A stretch of DNA of 64,000 nucleotides, from positions 118,622,697 through 118,686,696 of the forward strand of contig NC_089220.1 in assembly GCF_963924675.1 (NCBI RefSeq), read 5' to 3'. The first letter of the stretch is position 1. Each line of letters starts with the position of its first letter. The stretch comes from Phocoena phocoena (taxonomy: Eukaryota > Chordata > Mammalia > Artiodactyla > Phocoenidae). Shown in pieces: positions 33,423-46,199 of the stretch. The position numbers were made by a program, and so were the translations under genes. The notes below the pieces were generated by a model. The model searched no databases and was not told the origin of the DNA. It saw nothing but the letters and a program-made list of their open reading frames with translations.

Positions 33423-34009
33423 ATTCTAAGACTTCTAGTGAGTGACCTGGCTGATATTAGAATGGAGAAATTTGCCAGTTAGCAATTTTGGCTGCTTGTA
33501 TTAAAAGTCACCAATGTCACAGAATCCAAATAAAAGATGCCTTTTACTTCCCTCATCTCTTTGGTATCCTCATCTCTCTTTTCCAACACAAGGGTAGTTT
33601 GAAGTACCATGAGCTCGTACCAAGTACCTTTTAACTCCAAAAACCACCTGAGAAGTTATAAGGAACTCCCTCCTTGACCCGGTGGCTGCATTGCCAGGGA
33701 ATCAGCTGGAGTAAATGGCAACCTCCGCAAGGGAGCCTCCACTGAGCTCTCAGATGGAAGCCTTCACCACCCAAGACTAACACTGGCCAGGTATACTTGT
33801 AGCACTTAACTGAGAAAGGAACATTCTTCTCCCCCTTTGTACAGGATTGTGTCCTAATTCGTGGCTCACTATATTCCCATGGGTCCCCCTGCTTGTGGTT
33901 GATACAGCGATAGTTAAGGTGGCACCTGAATGGATTCCCGTCTTGAGTCAGTCAGCAGTTGAGGTTTTGAACTTGATCTCTGATAGTACTAAAAGTCAGA
34001 TGTCACACC
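33423..34009. other. SCAPER intron, no gene recognised
   Basis: No named element or exon. Confidence 0.55.
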
Positions 34010-34245
34010 TCCATGACGTAGAGCATAGGCTCTGAAGTCAGCTGGCTTTGAAATCCGTGTTCTGTTTTTTCCTAGCACTGTGACCTTGGTTTGGTCAAGT
34101 TACTGAGCTGTGAGCTTCGGTTTCCTCATCTGTGAAATGGAGGACATAATACCACTACTTCTCACATTGTTGTGTGAACTAAGTGAGACAATAAAGGCCC
34201 TGACTCATAGTGAATGCTCAAGAAAGGCAGCTGTTGCTATCCCTG
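34010..34245 (+). repeat. MIR SINE
   Basis: Nearly complete sense MIR: 'gagcataggctctgaagtcag', 'cactgtgaccttggtttgg', 'ggtttcctcatctgtgaaatgg' and 'gtgaatgctcaagaaa'. Confidence 0.88.
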
Positions 34246-35040
34246 ATGGCCCTGTTACCATCATCTTTATGGCACTAAACAATACACCTGATTCAGCAGT
34301 AGGCTGAATTCATAATTCTGGCATAGTGATCGGAAAAAAACACAATTGTACAGGTAAACTATCCTTCCTTCACCAGTCTTCTCAGTTTCTCATTTTGGGG
34401 GAACTCAGATTCAGAACACTCCAGTAAAATAACTGTCAGGAAATCGAACATTGAAACTTTGAAATTGAAAGCTAACCATAGTTTCATCTCCACTCTCCTA
34501 TAAAAAGTTGGGAACCCACTAAGCGCCTTCAGCAGTGGAAGTGAGACCAAGAGCATGAGTAGGGTCATTGTGAGGGGTTAGTTTAGCCGCAAGATGCCAT
34601 GAAGTTAATCATCTCCTTCTGAGCTCCATCCCAAGACTGAACAGAGCAGCAGGAGATGCACAAGGGGAAGCCAAGCAATAAGCTGTCAGCACCCTGTTCC
34701 CCAGGTGCCCAAACCCTGATCCTGTGAACAAGGTCCAGAGCTGAACCCTACTGCCAGGTCAGGTGTGTGCACAATCCTGTCATCCTTTGCTCACTTGGAA
34801 ATCTTCTAATGGGGTGGAAAATGAGGCCGGAAGGAATATTTTGTCAAAGTTTAACTCATGACCAGTGGTGAATCTAATTTTTTCTGGTCCTGCCTTGGTG
34901 TTTGGTCACAGAGGGACCTTTTTAATAAATCACTGAGATAGACTATAAAGACTTAATCTGTAATCACAGAGAAAACACCTCTCCTGAGATAGGAGATCCT
35001 CATCAGTCACAAAAAGCCCAGCACCAAGGAACAAATACTA
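34246..35040. other. SCAPER intron, no gene recognised
   Basis: No named element or exon. Confidence 0.55.
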
Positions 35041-35190
35041 GTGCAGCAGTCAGGACAGCTGGGTCCTTTCATAGCTGTACAGCTGTGTGACGCTGGGCAA
35101 GTCACTGCCCTTCTCTGGGCTTTACCCAGAGTTAGGCTGGGTACTCCCAAGGGCCCTTCCAGCTCTGATGGAGGACAAATATATAATTCT
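35041..35190 (+). repeat. MIR-type SINE (MIR3-like)
   Basis: 'gctgtgtgacgctgggcaagtcactgcc' followed by 'gggcccttccagctctg'. Confidence 0.7.
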
Positions 35191-35339
35191 AAGGTGAAGT
35201 GGGAAGTCATGTCCAGACCAACATAAGTACTTGAATTTAATAATCTTCATTTCTAATTGCAGTAATCACAAGTACTCCACTATAGCCATGCTGGTCTCCT
35301 TGCTCTTCTACAAACACACCTCTCATGTCAAACCTTTGT

Positions 35340-35680
35340 TCTTGCTGTTTTCTACCCAGGAATCTTTTCCCTCAGAAATCAGCATGGTTTGGGAGGTGGG
35401 GGTGTTTCAAAGGTTTTTTTCTCAGATGTCATGTTATCATGACCACAGTATCTAAAATAGTGTATCAGACCCATGGTTACTGTTTCCCCTTTACCTTGCT
35501 CTATTTTTATTCATATACTTATTACCCGCCCTTGACACTTACTTATTTTGCCTGTCTCCCCGCTCCCACCCCATCCTGCTAGAATGTTAGTATCTTGAGA
35601 ACAGCGCCTTTGTCTGCAGTGCCTACAGCAGTGCCTGGCACAGAGTAATTACTTAATATTTGTTGAATGAATTATTGGAT
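35340..35680 (+). mobile_element. LINE-2 3' end
   Basis: Ends with 'atgttagtatcttgagaacagcg', 'agcagtgcctggcacagagtaa' and 'atatttgttgaatgaatt', the L2 3' terminus. The upstream boundary is approximate. Confidence 0.72.
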
Positions 35681-35949
35681 GTTGAGATAATACATCTCTT
35701 CTTAGGCATAATACTGCAGGAAAGGATAAAATGGCCCCAGATTTTGAAGGATACAGCACTTCTGTTTTAGTGACCAAACCTCCTGAACTGACTTTCAGCT
35801 AAAAATTTAAGAGCCATTTCTTTGGCACTATAAGTTATCTTTGAATTTATTCTAAAAGAAACTTCTTAGTTTTGCTTTTGCTGGAGCCAGTAGTTCTGAG
35901 ATCCAAATGAAACCACTGTGCTTAAGGTTTGGCAAATCCTGCATTTGAG
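35681..35949. other. SCAPER intron, no gene recognised
   Basis: No named element. Confidence 0.5.
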
Positions 35950-36130
35950 AAAACAGCGGTGTGTGAGAGAAAGCTTTGGAGGCAGACTTAGGTTCACGTC
36001 CTAGCCCCTCCTCTCACTTGAGTGATGAACTTGGGCAGGTTACCCTGAGTGTCGCTTTCCCCAGCTGTAACATAGAGCCAAGAAGTCCTAACTCACAGGA
36101 TTGTTGGGAAGGTTAAATGTCATCCTTATT
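35950..36130 (+). repeat. MIR SINE
   Basis: Sense MIR: 'ggaggcagacttaggttcacgtcc', 'gaacttgggcaggttac' and 'aggattgttgggaaggttaaatg'. Confidence 0.75.
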
Positions 36131-36529
36131 ACGTAAGCCCCAAGTTTGACTCTCAGCTGTGAGAGTGGATGTCTTTGGGGTATTGGCTTATCAAGTTGGT
36201 GGCATTGTCACAGCAAATCTACACTGACTTGTTATGATTTGGTTAAAAAAAAAAAAAAAAAGGCTTTTTGGCAGGTATGCCTCACTCTGAAAGCACACAC
36301 TGGGAAAATCTATACTTAAAGACCCCCAAATCACCATATCATTCATTTAATAGCAAGTTTCCTGGGGGGATTTTTAAATATTTTTCTTAAATCTCTTCAT
36401 GTGTATGTAATTCCTTTGGCATTATGCACCTTTGGTCTGCCATCAGATAATGCACACCTCGTCAGAGACCCTAGTGTGCAGGAGTTCTGTCATGGTAGCC
36501 ATGGGCTGGTCTCTGCTTTAAGGAGTTGG

Positions 36530-36785
36530 TAGTATGTTTCTATAGCATGATGAGAGGAATGTGGGCTCTGGAGCCAGGTGACCTATGGTCACAACTATAC
36601 CACTTACTAGCTCTGTGATCCTGGTCAAACCCCTTACATTCCTGGTGCCAGTTTCCTCACCTATAAAGTGGGGATAACATTGATAACACCTCATAGGGTT
36701 GTGTAGATTAAATTTCATCATGGGCGTAGTGCTAGCACATTCCCTGGCTGGGAGCAAGTGTTGACTATGATGTTATTGAAATTAT
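36530..36785 (+). repeat. MIR SINE
   Basis: Near-complete sense MIR: 'gtgggctctggagccaggtgacc', 'cttactagctctgtgatcc' and 'cctcacctataaagtggggataa'. Confidence 0.9.
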
Positions 36786-38639
36786 CGTTGTCAGCCTCCA
36801 CATTCCCTGCTCCTAATGGGAAAATCCCTGGAGTATCCACTCAGTCAGCTCTGACACTTGATATCACCTTAGCTAGGGCATCTCTGCCGTCAAAGCGTGT
36901 ATCCTCGTCTGTTGAGAAACTGAAGAGAACTCTGTGTGTCTCCATGGACCCAAAAGATGTAGAAGCACCAGTCGGTCCCCCTGTAGGGGTCTCTGGGCTG
37001 CCACTCACCATGCCGCTCCAGCACAGCTGCAAAGAGAGGTTGGGAGGGTCAGTCTGCTCTGGCCAGCTGCCAGCTCCCCTTCCCAAGGGGCATGTGTAGT
37101 TCATCTGGATGTACCTGACAGGTGATAAACATATGCTTGTCTGGAATGCAATGAAGGAGAATCTTTACTCACCATTTTGGGCTGCAGAAATAGGAGGAAG
37201 GGAGACCTCACACCCGAATAATTCTCTTCTATATGGGCAACTGCTAAACTGAAAACACACCACAGAGGTAACTCAGAGGTACACTGAGATTGTGTTAGGA
37301 AAAGAAACTGGAAAATGCCTCACATGAATCAACGTGAACATTTAATGGGCCTTAATTGGAACCTTATCCTACTGTACTTAGAGCAGAGAGATGAAAGTAA
37401 AAGAAATCTGAGAGACCATTTATTTCACTTGAGAAAGCAGTAAACTGAAACTACAAAAAGATTTGACTACTATTATATTTTTATGATTAAATAAAATTGT
37501 CATAGACTGGTGCTAGTGAGTCCATAAATGCTCCATGGAATGCATCCATGCTCTCTGGCTGCTGTTAGGATGTGACCAGAAAATCTATCAGGCTGTGCTC
37601 TGCATTTATTAACCCTGCTGTTGTTCTTACACCACCCAAAGGCTCCATGGTGAGGAAGGTTTGACCCAAGTTCTCCTCACAGGAAAGTTCCAGAGCCCAC
37701 TTGGAATATTTGTATTTTAGGGCATTATTAAATACTGTCCATCTACCTACCCACCTCCCAACCCCCACACACACATGTCCTGTTAGTCTGTAATGGACAT
37801 AATCTTGCCAGTATTCGTGTGTTTGTGTGTGTGTGATTATAAGTTCTCTTTTCTTAAAGAAGCTGGATTAGAAAATCAGAATAGTTGAGAATGTGGAGAT
37901 AGCATATTTTATGTGAAGACTTTTCATTCATTCCTAAGAAAAATATATTCTAAACTATTTTTTTACCATACTTAAATGTAATATCTGTGCAGGTATAGTC
38001 AGCAAAAGGTGCTTATGTGTGTGAATGCTCATAGCACAGGATTATATTATTTCTGCAAGTTCACAGACCTTCAGAGATCATCTAGTCCAACTCCCCTCAT
38101 TGCCAGACAAGAGAAGGACTTGCTCAAGTCCCTGGAGCCAGGCCTCCTGGCACATTATCTAGGACTTTTTGTGACCAACCTTCTCTCTTCTCCCCTCCCC
38201 CCACCTTGTGGTAGATGGGACACAGATAATGCAAATAAAAAATCCAAAATAAAGTAGTCCCTCAAATGTATGACGGTACAGTGAGTCTGTATCATTTCCA
38301 AGGTTTGTGCTCTTTAGACGAGGTTCTTTCTCAAACATAAATTAAAACAGAAAAAGCACGTATGGGTATAGTCCCTGACAAATTATAGAATCTCTGACTT
38401 TTAGGGTTAGCCAAGTTTTTAAGAGAATCTAGCCTACACTTCTTGTGCCACAAGATGTGTTTGAAGGGGATTTAGAACATGCTTCATTTAAAAGGTAACT
38501 CTTCTCACAAAATAGACAACATGAAGGAAGTAAAAAGAAGCTCTAACATGGAACAGAAGGCTAGAGGTGACTTATTCTTGGGGAAATGCTACGTATCATG
38601 AATTTTCTGTCCATATGAGCATTCATCACTCATTCCTTC
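36786..38639. other. SCAPER intron, mostly unassigned
   Basis: A diverged MIR-like antisense piece at about 38050-38150 ('agagatcatctagtccaactcccctcattgccagac' pattern). No exon is supported. The frames at 36758-37099 (+) and 36841-37104 (-) overlap on opposite strands and are chance. Confidence 0.5.
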
Positions 38640-39310
38640 TCTCATTTATCAGCTTTTGCTAAATGCCCACCCCATCTCAAACCAAGTGCTGGGAGATAAA
38701 GAAATGAATACAACCCAGATCTTGTCCTTGTGGAACCCACAGCCTAGGAGCAGTGCTGTCAGTGCTGAGACTCATTCCTTCCTTCCACGGACGTTTAACG
38801 AGTGCCTGCAATGGTCCAGGCACTGTTCTAGACACCCAGGAGACAGAGAAAAACAAAACAGACTAAGTCCCTGCTCTCAAGTTGCTGACATTCTAAGAGA
38901 AAAGGGAGAGACAGACAGTAAACAAACCTGGATCGGTGCTAGAGCTTCCTCTTAGAAGTATTTCACAGTGGAGCTGGTGCTTGAGCTGATATCTGACAGT
39001 GGAATAAATACTTACCAGGTAGCAAGGTAAGAAAGACATTCTAGGCACAGGAAAGACCATGAGCAAAGATACTGAGATGTAAAATAGCCTGGGAAAGTTT
39101 AGAGAACTGCAAACTGTCCATTCTGGCTGGAGCTTAGGAGGTAGTGGAAGGAATAAGAGCTAAGAGTGAAGAAGCAGGCCAGGCCCAGGTCACGAAGAGA
39201 CCTACGTGTGGGGCTGAGAATTGGGGATTTATCCTCTAGGAGATGATGAGGAGAGCAGCAGGATGATATGTTCAGCCTGCGTCTGAAAGTCACTCCAGTA
39301 TGTGGAGGTC
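38640..39310 (+). repeat. Ancient mammalian interspersed repeat (same unnamed family as 1141-1770)
   Basis: 'gtccaggcactgttctagac', 'ctgctctcaagttgctgacattct', 'agacattctaggcacaggaa' and 'ggggatttatcctctagg' occur in the same order as in the other copies. There is an internal duplication or adjacent second copy at 38640-38760. Confidence 0.65.
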
Positions 39311-40794
39311 ATCAGGACTTCCACACTGGAGCCCCAGGACTGGGACCTGATGCCCCTGGTTCTGAAGCATCATTCTCGCCTGCAGGAGCAGAGTGGCGTT
39401 TGAGGGGGAGGCCTGCCCAGAAGCCTCCTTTGCACCCCTCTGCTGGTGGTACTCAGCACATAGCCTGTCACCCATAGGAAGCAGGGAATACAGCTCAGGG
39501 GCCTGCTCACCCAGTTTCCCTGGAGGGACACTGCAGGACAGCCACTCACCCTTTACTACATGAAGAAAGCCCTCGTTTCTGTAGGATCACCTGGTTTCCA
39601 AAGCCTCTGAGAGGCCAAGCCCCCAACTACTGGCTTTAGCCTCTCCTCGTGCCCCTGGCTGCTTTCCTCCCTCCTTCCCTTCTTCCCCCTCTTTCCTTCC
39701 TCCTTGACCCTCTGCTGGCACTAGACAGCAGTGAATTCCTGGGACCACCAGCAAGAAGGCTAGTGCTTAAAGGGCCTGCCTCCCACACAGTCTGCTAAGG
39801 TCTCTGCATTTAATCTCAGCCTAGAAATCTATCTTATGGCAGAAGCAAGCTTGGGAAGAGAGAAGTTTGTTTGCAGTGCTAGCCAAGGGAATCTTTGTGT
39901 TTCTCTGCTCTGAATTTGATTTGATTATGTATGTGGACAGACTCTTAAAACTTTTCTCATGTGGTATTTAAATAAAGCCACTTCAACACCCTCCCTACTC
40001 TACCCCCAGGGCATGAGATTAGAGAAACAAGGTGTGTGTGTGTGTTTGGGGCATGCCATTTCTTTATATGATTCATAGAGGTCACTGGCTTCAAGGCCCC
40101 TCCTGTCATATTGTTCCTCTCCTGGGCCTGGGCTTCAGGTGTGATGAGACTTGTCAAAAGCAATGTGGATAGAGAGGCTTGTGCACTGGCCTGGCCACTG
40201 CGGCTGCTACCTCTTCACTTCAGCATTGTAGCAGGACCAGTTTTGCGGGAAGGAATGCAACAACTACTTTGTTTCTGCTCTGCTAGAAAAATATTCTTTG
40301 TTCCAATGATTTACAGACTCTTTTGGCTGTCTCTTATAATGAATTTAGATGTCTAGACACCTATTTTTGCCCCTTTGTTGAGGACACCTTGTCTCTGACA
40401 AGAAATGGAAAAAAGCAAAACAGGAATTCCTCAGCGTAAAGAATTTGCCTTGGTGAGATTTAACTATTTGTATACATTTCTGTCTGACCCGTATTCCACT
40501 CACCCTACCACCCTGGCCGACGGAGGTGGTTTGGCCTTAGGCTTGACTGATCAGCTCACAAATCTTGCTGAAAGACGCTACCCCTGCCCCACCTAGCCCT
40601 ACTCTCCGCACCTTTGTGCCAAGAGGCTGTTGGAGTGGACAGGGTGCTGGCTGAGGTACTCAGTCAGCTGTTCTTGTAGGTCCAAAGACAGTGTCTCTGA
40701 GGACCTTGAAGGATCTGGGAAGAGGAGGCCCAGGGCTCTGGTGCAGAAGGTATAGGCCCCTAGAGTCAGGTTTGGAAACCAAAGCTCAGTCCTC
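39311..40794. other. SCAPER intron, no gene recognised
   Basis: A GC-richer stretch (39290-39720) with a CCTT-rich tract near 39660-39710. No exon or RNA gene supported. Confidence 0.5.
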
Positions 40795-40935
40795 ATTCAT
40801 TCATTCCCCAGATGGTTATTGAGCACCTATAATTTGTCAGGCACTGTGCTAGGCACTATGCCAGATGCTGGGGACACAGCAGTGAATAAAAGGGGCATAA
40901 CCCCTGTTCCCATGGAGCTTATAGTCTTAAGAGTG
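40795..40935 (+). repeat. Ancient mammalian interspersed repeat (same unnamed family)
   Basis: 'ttattgagcacctataatttg', 'caggcactgtgctagg', 'ggggacacagcagtgaataaa' and 'ccatggagcttatagtct'. Confidence 0.7.
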
Positions 40936-41453
40936 TTGAAAACTGGAGATTCACATCTGCCTGTCTGTCTTTGCCTAAACAACTGCTCGTGCATCTGGAG
41001 CCAGGCAGGCCATATGTGTGTTTCTGTCTTCTGAGGAAAAAAAAAAAAAAAACATAAAAATAAAACAAAATGGAAAACTTTCTCCTAAATAAGAGGGAAA
41101 CTCAGGATCATTCTTAGATCTTAGCAAAATCAGCAGGATTCACAGAGTATAAGTAGGTAAGACAGAACATGACCATTTTCTGTTTTGTTTCCTTGAGTTA
41201 GGTGAGTTCTAGAGAGAGAGAGATTTTACTGTAGTACACCATGGCTGTGTCTAAGATGCTTGGAGGGATGGATGGATGGATGGATGGATGGATAGATGGA
41301 TCTGGAGAAGGGCAAGAAACTGTCACAGAACCTTTTTCTAGTTTATTTCTATTATTTAGTGTCATGGTTTTGGTATGGTCAGGGAATGAGCTGCTCCCAT
41401 ATAAGTGAATTTTGCAGAAGACCAAACCTACCTTTAAAACATGATGTTTATTT
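40936..41453. other. SCAPER intron with A-run and GGAT microsatellite
   Basis: An A-rich run at 41035-41075 and a (GGAT)n microsatellite of about nine units at 41265-41301. Nothing else recognised. Confidence 0.7.
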
Positions 41454-41463
41454 AACATTAACT

Positions 41464-41794
41464 CCATTCTCTAGTAGGTCTGTGTCAATGGACTTGAGGA
41501 TTCGTGGAGGAGGAAGGGTAGGCTGGGATAAAGTGAGAGAGTGACATGGATATATATACACCACCAAACTAGTAAAATAGATAGCTAGTGGGAAGCAGGC
41601 GCATAACACAGGGAGATCAGCTCGGTGCTTTGTGACCACCTAGAAGGGTGGGATAGGGAGGGTGGGAGGGAGGGAGACGCAAGAGGGAAGAGATATGGGG
41701 ACATATGTATAACTGATTCACTTTGTTATAAAGCAGAAACTAACTCACCATTGTAAAGCAATTATACTCCAATAAAGATGTTAAAAAAAGAACA
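41464..41794 (+). mobile_element. LINE-1 3' stub with 5' inversion (twin priming)
   Basis: The sense 3' UTR from 41487 ends 'caataaagatgttaaaaaaag'. The first 23 bp (41464-41486) are the complement of the LINE-1 segment that normally lies just upstream of the 41487 junction, so the 5' part is inverted. The duplication AACATTAACT flanks it (41454-41463 and 41795-41804). Confidence 0.88.
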
Positions 41795-42359
41795 AACATT
41801 AACTACTTGTGTTCATTTTTTTAAATATTACAGTCTCCTGTCTTCTAAAACTTAAATTATACTTAATATATATTTTTTGATGCCTTAAGAAATGAATACC
41901 TACTATAATATCAGGTACAGGAGAATTATCATGTATGTGAAGCAAATTTTTATTTTTACTTCTTTTTTTAACATCTTTATTGGAGTATAATTGCTTTACA
42001 ATGGTGTGTTAGTTTCTGCTTTACAACAAAATGAATCGGTTATATATATATATACATATGTCCCCATATCTCTTCCCTCTTGCCTCTCCCTCCCTCCCAC
42101 CCTCCCTATCCCACCCCTCCAGGCGGTCACAAAGCACCGAGCTGATATCCCTGTGCTATGCAGCTGCTTCCCACTAGCTATCTACCTTACGTTTGGTAGT
42201 GTATATATGTCCATGCCTCTCTCTCGCGTTCTCACAGCTTACCCTTCCCCCTCACCATATCCTCAAGTCCATTCTCTAGTACGACTGTCTTTATTCCTGT
42301 CTTACCCCTATGTTCTTCATGACATTTTGTTTTCTTAAATTCCATATATATGTGTTAGC

Positions 42360-45300
42360 ACATGGTATTTGTCTCTCTCTTTTTGACTTACTTCACTCTG
42401 TATGACAGACTCTAGGTCTATCCACCTCATTACAAATAGCTCAATTTCGTTTCTTTCTATGGTTGAGTAATATTCCATTGTATATATGTGCCACATCTTC
42501 TTTATCCATTCATCTGATGATGGACACTTCGGTTGTTTCCATCAACGGGCTATTGTAAATACAGCTGCAATGAACATTTTGATACATGACTCTTTTTGAA
42601 TTATGGTTTTCTCAGGGTATATGCCCAGTAGTGGCATTACTGGGTCATATGGTAGTTCTATTTGTAGTTTTTCAAGGAACCTCCATACTGTTCTCCACAG
42701 TGGCTGTATCAATTTACATTCCCACCAACAGTGCAAGAGGGTTCCCTTTTCTCCACACCCTCTCCAGCATTTATTGTTTCTAGATTTTTTGATGATGGCC
42801 ATTCTGACTGGTATGAGATGATATCTCATTGTAGTTTTGATTTGCATTTCTCTCATGATTAGTGATGTTGAGCATTCTTTCATGTGTTTGTTGGCAGTCT
42901 GTATATCTTCTTTGGAGAAATGTCTGTTTAGGTCTTCTTACCATTTTTGAATTCGGTTGTTTGTTTTTTTGTTATTAAGCTGCATGAGCTGCTTATAAAT
43001 TTTGGAGATTAATCCTTTGTCAGTTGCTTCATTTGCAAATATTTTCTCCCATTCTGAGGGTTGTCTTTTGGTCTTGTTTATGGTTTCCTTTGCTGTGCAA
43101 AAGCTTTTTAAGTTTCATTAGGTCCCATTTGTTTATTTTTGTTTTTATTTCCATTACTCTAGGAGGTGGGTCAAAAAGGATCTTGCTGTGATTTATGTCA
43201 TAGAGTGTTCAGCCTATGTTTTCCTCTAAGAGTTTTATAGTGTCTGGCCTTACATTTCGGTCTTTAATCCATTTTGAGCTTATTTTTATGTATGGTGTTA
43301 GGGAGCAATCTAATTTCATACTTTTACATGTACCTGTCCAGTTTTCCCAGCACCACTTATCGAAGAGGCTGTCCTTTCTCCACTGTACATTCCTGCCTCC
43401 TTTATCAAAGATAAGGTGACCACATGTGCGTGGGTTTATCTCTGGACTTTCTATCCTGTTCCATTGATCTTTCTGTTTTAGTGCCAGTACCATACTGTCT
43501 TGATTACTGTAGCTTTATAGTATAGTGTGAAGTCAGGGAGCCTGATTCCTCCAGCTCCGTTTTTCGTTCTCAAGACTGCTTTGCCTATTCGGGGCCTTTT
43601 GTGTTTCCATACAGATTGTGAAATTTATTGTTCTAGTTCTGTGAAAAATGCCAGTGGTAGTTTGATAGGGATTGTGTTGAATCTATAAATTGCTTTGGGT
43701 ACTAGAGTCATTTTCACAATATTGATTCTTCCAATCCAAGAACATGGTATATCTCTCCATCTCTTTGTATCGTCTTTAATTTCTTTCATCAGTGTCTTAT
43801 ACTTTTCTGCATACGGGTCTTTTGTCTCCTTAGGTAGGTTTATTCCTAGATATTTTATTCTTTTTGTTGCAGTGGTAAATGGGAGTGTTTTCTTGATTTC
43901 ACTTTCAGATTTTTCATCATTAGTGTATAGGAATGCGAGAGATTTCTGTGCATTAATTTTGTATCCTGCTACTTTACCAAATTCATTGATTAGCTCTAGT
44001 AGTTTTCTGGTAGCATCTTTAGGGTTCTCTATGTATAGTATCATGTCATCTGCCAACAGTGACAGCTTTACTTCTTCTTTTCCAATTTGGATTCCTTTTA
44101 TTTCCTTTTCTTCTCTGATTGCTGTGGCTAAAACTTCCAAAACTGTGTTGAATAATAGTGGTGAGAGTGGGCAACCTTTTCTTGTTCCTGATCTTAGTGG
44201 AAATGCTTTCAGTTTTTCACCATTGAGGATGATGTTGGCTGTGGGCTTGTCATATATGGCCTTTATTATGTTGAGGAAAGTTCCCTCTCTGCCTACTTTC
44301 TGCAGGGTTTTTATCATAAATGGGTGTTGAATTTTGTCAAAAGCTTTCTCTGCATCTATTGAGATTATCATATGGTTTTTCTCCTTCAGTGTGTTAATAT
44401 GGTGTATCACATTGATTTATTTGCATATATTGAAGAATCCTTGCATTCCTGGAATAAACCCCACTTGATCACGTTGTATGATCCGTTTAATATGCTGTTG
44501 GATTCTGTTTGCTAGTATTTTGTTGAGGATTTTTGCATCCATGTTCATCAGTGATATTGGCCTGTAGTTTTCTTTCTTTGTGACATCCTTGTGTGGTTTT
44601 GGTATCAGGGTGATGGTGGCCTCGTAGAATGAGTTTGGGAGTGTTCCTCCCTCTGCTATATTTTGGAAGAGTTTGAGAAGGATAGGTGTTAGCTCTTCTC
44701 TAAATGTTTGATAGAATTCGCCTGTAAAGTCGTCTGGTCCTGGGCTTTTGTTTGTTGGAAGATTTTTAATCACAGTTTCGATTTCAGTGCTTGTGATTGG
44801 TCTGTTCATATTTTCTGTTTCTTCCTGATTCAGCCTTGGCATGTTGTGCATTTCTAAGAATTTGTCCATTTCTTCCAGGTTGTCCAATTTATTGGCATAG
44901 AGTTGCTTGTAGTAATCTCTCATGATCTTCTATATTTCTGCAGTGTCAGTTGTTACTTCTCCTTTTTCATTTCTAATTTTATTGAGTCTTCTTGCTTTTT
45001 TTCTTGATGAGTCTGGCTAATGGTTTATCACTTTTGTTTATCTTCTCAAAGAACCAGCTTTTAGTTTTATTGATCTTTGCTATCGTTTCCTTCATTTCTT
45101 TTTCATTTATTTCTGATCTGATTTTTATGATTTCTTTCCTTCTGCTAACTTTGGGGTTTTTTTGTTCTTCTTTCTCTAATTGCTTTAGGTGCAAGGTTAG
45201 GTTGTTTATTCGAGATGTTTCCTGTTTTTTAAGGTAGGATTGTATTGCTATAAACTTCCCTCTTAGAACTGCTTTTCCTGCATCCCATAGATTTTGGGTT

Positions 45301-46141
45301 GTCGTGTCTCCATTGTCATTTGTTTCTAGGTATTTTTAAATTTCCTCTTTGATTTCTTCAGTGATCACTTCGTTATTAAGTAGTGTATTGTTTAGCCTCC
45401 ATGTGTTTGTATTTTTTACAGATCTTTTCCTGTAATTGATATCTAGTCTCATGGCGTTGTGGTCGGAAAAGATACTTGATACAATTTCGATTTTCTTAAA
45501 TTTACCAAGGCTTGATTTGTGACCCAAGATATGCTCTATCCTGGAGAATGTTCCATGAGTACTAGAGAAAAACGTGTATTCTGTTGTTTTTGGATGGAAT
45601 GTTCTATAAATATCAATTAAGTCCATCCTGTTTAATGTATCATTTAAAGCTTGTGTTTCCTTATTTATTTTCATTTTGGATGATCTGTCCATTGGTGAAA
45701 GTGGGGCATTAAAGTCCCCTACTATGAATGTGTTATGTCGTTTTCCCCTTTTATGGCTGTTAGTATTTGCCTTATGTATTGAGGTGCTCCTATGTTGGGT
45801 GCATAAATATTTACAATTGTTATATCTTCTTGGATTGATCCCTTGATTATTATGTAGTGTCCTTCTTTGTCTCTTCTAATAGTCTTTATTTTAAAGTCTA
45901 TTTTGTCTGTTACAAGAATTGCTACTCCAGCTTTCTTTTGGTTTCCATTTGCATGAAATATCTTTTTCCATCCCCTTACTTTCAGTCTGTATGTGTCTCT
46001 AGGTCTGAAGTGGATCTCTTGTAGACAGCAAATATATGGGTCTTGTTTTTGTATCCATTCAGCCAATCTGTGTCTTTTGGTGGGAGCATTTAGTCCATTT
46101 ACATTTAAGGTAATTATCGATATGTATGTTCCTATTCCCAT
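42360..46141 (-). pseudogene. LINE-1 ORF2 (endonuclease / reverse transcriptase), disrupted
   Basis: ORF2p nicks target DNA and reverse transcribes LINE-1 RNA. From the N-terminus at 46141 there is an AP-like endonuclease ('ISIITLNVNGLNAPTKRHRL', 'CCLQEIHF'), then the rest of the endonuclease ('SDHNAMRLDINYRKR'). The reverse transcriptase follows, with '[12 protein letters not shown]' and the catalytic 'LLADDMILY' box near 44050, and the Cys-rich C-terminus '[18 protein letters not shown]' lies near 42770. Stops occur near 45720, 44410-44416 and 42540, with further frame breaks. The roughly 1260-codon span is the usual ORF2 length. Confidence 0.94.
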
Positions 46142-46199
46142 TTTCTATATTGTTTTGGGTTCGTTATTGTAGGTCTTTTCCTTCTCTTGTGTTTCCTGG

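Noticed and set aside
43695..44330. 211-codon + strand frame
   Set aside because: Shadow of LINE-1 ORF2 reverse transcriptase on the opposite strand.
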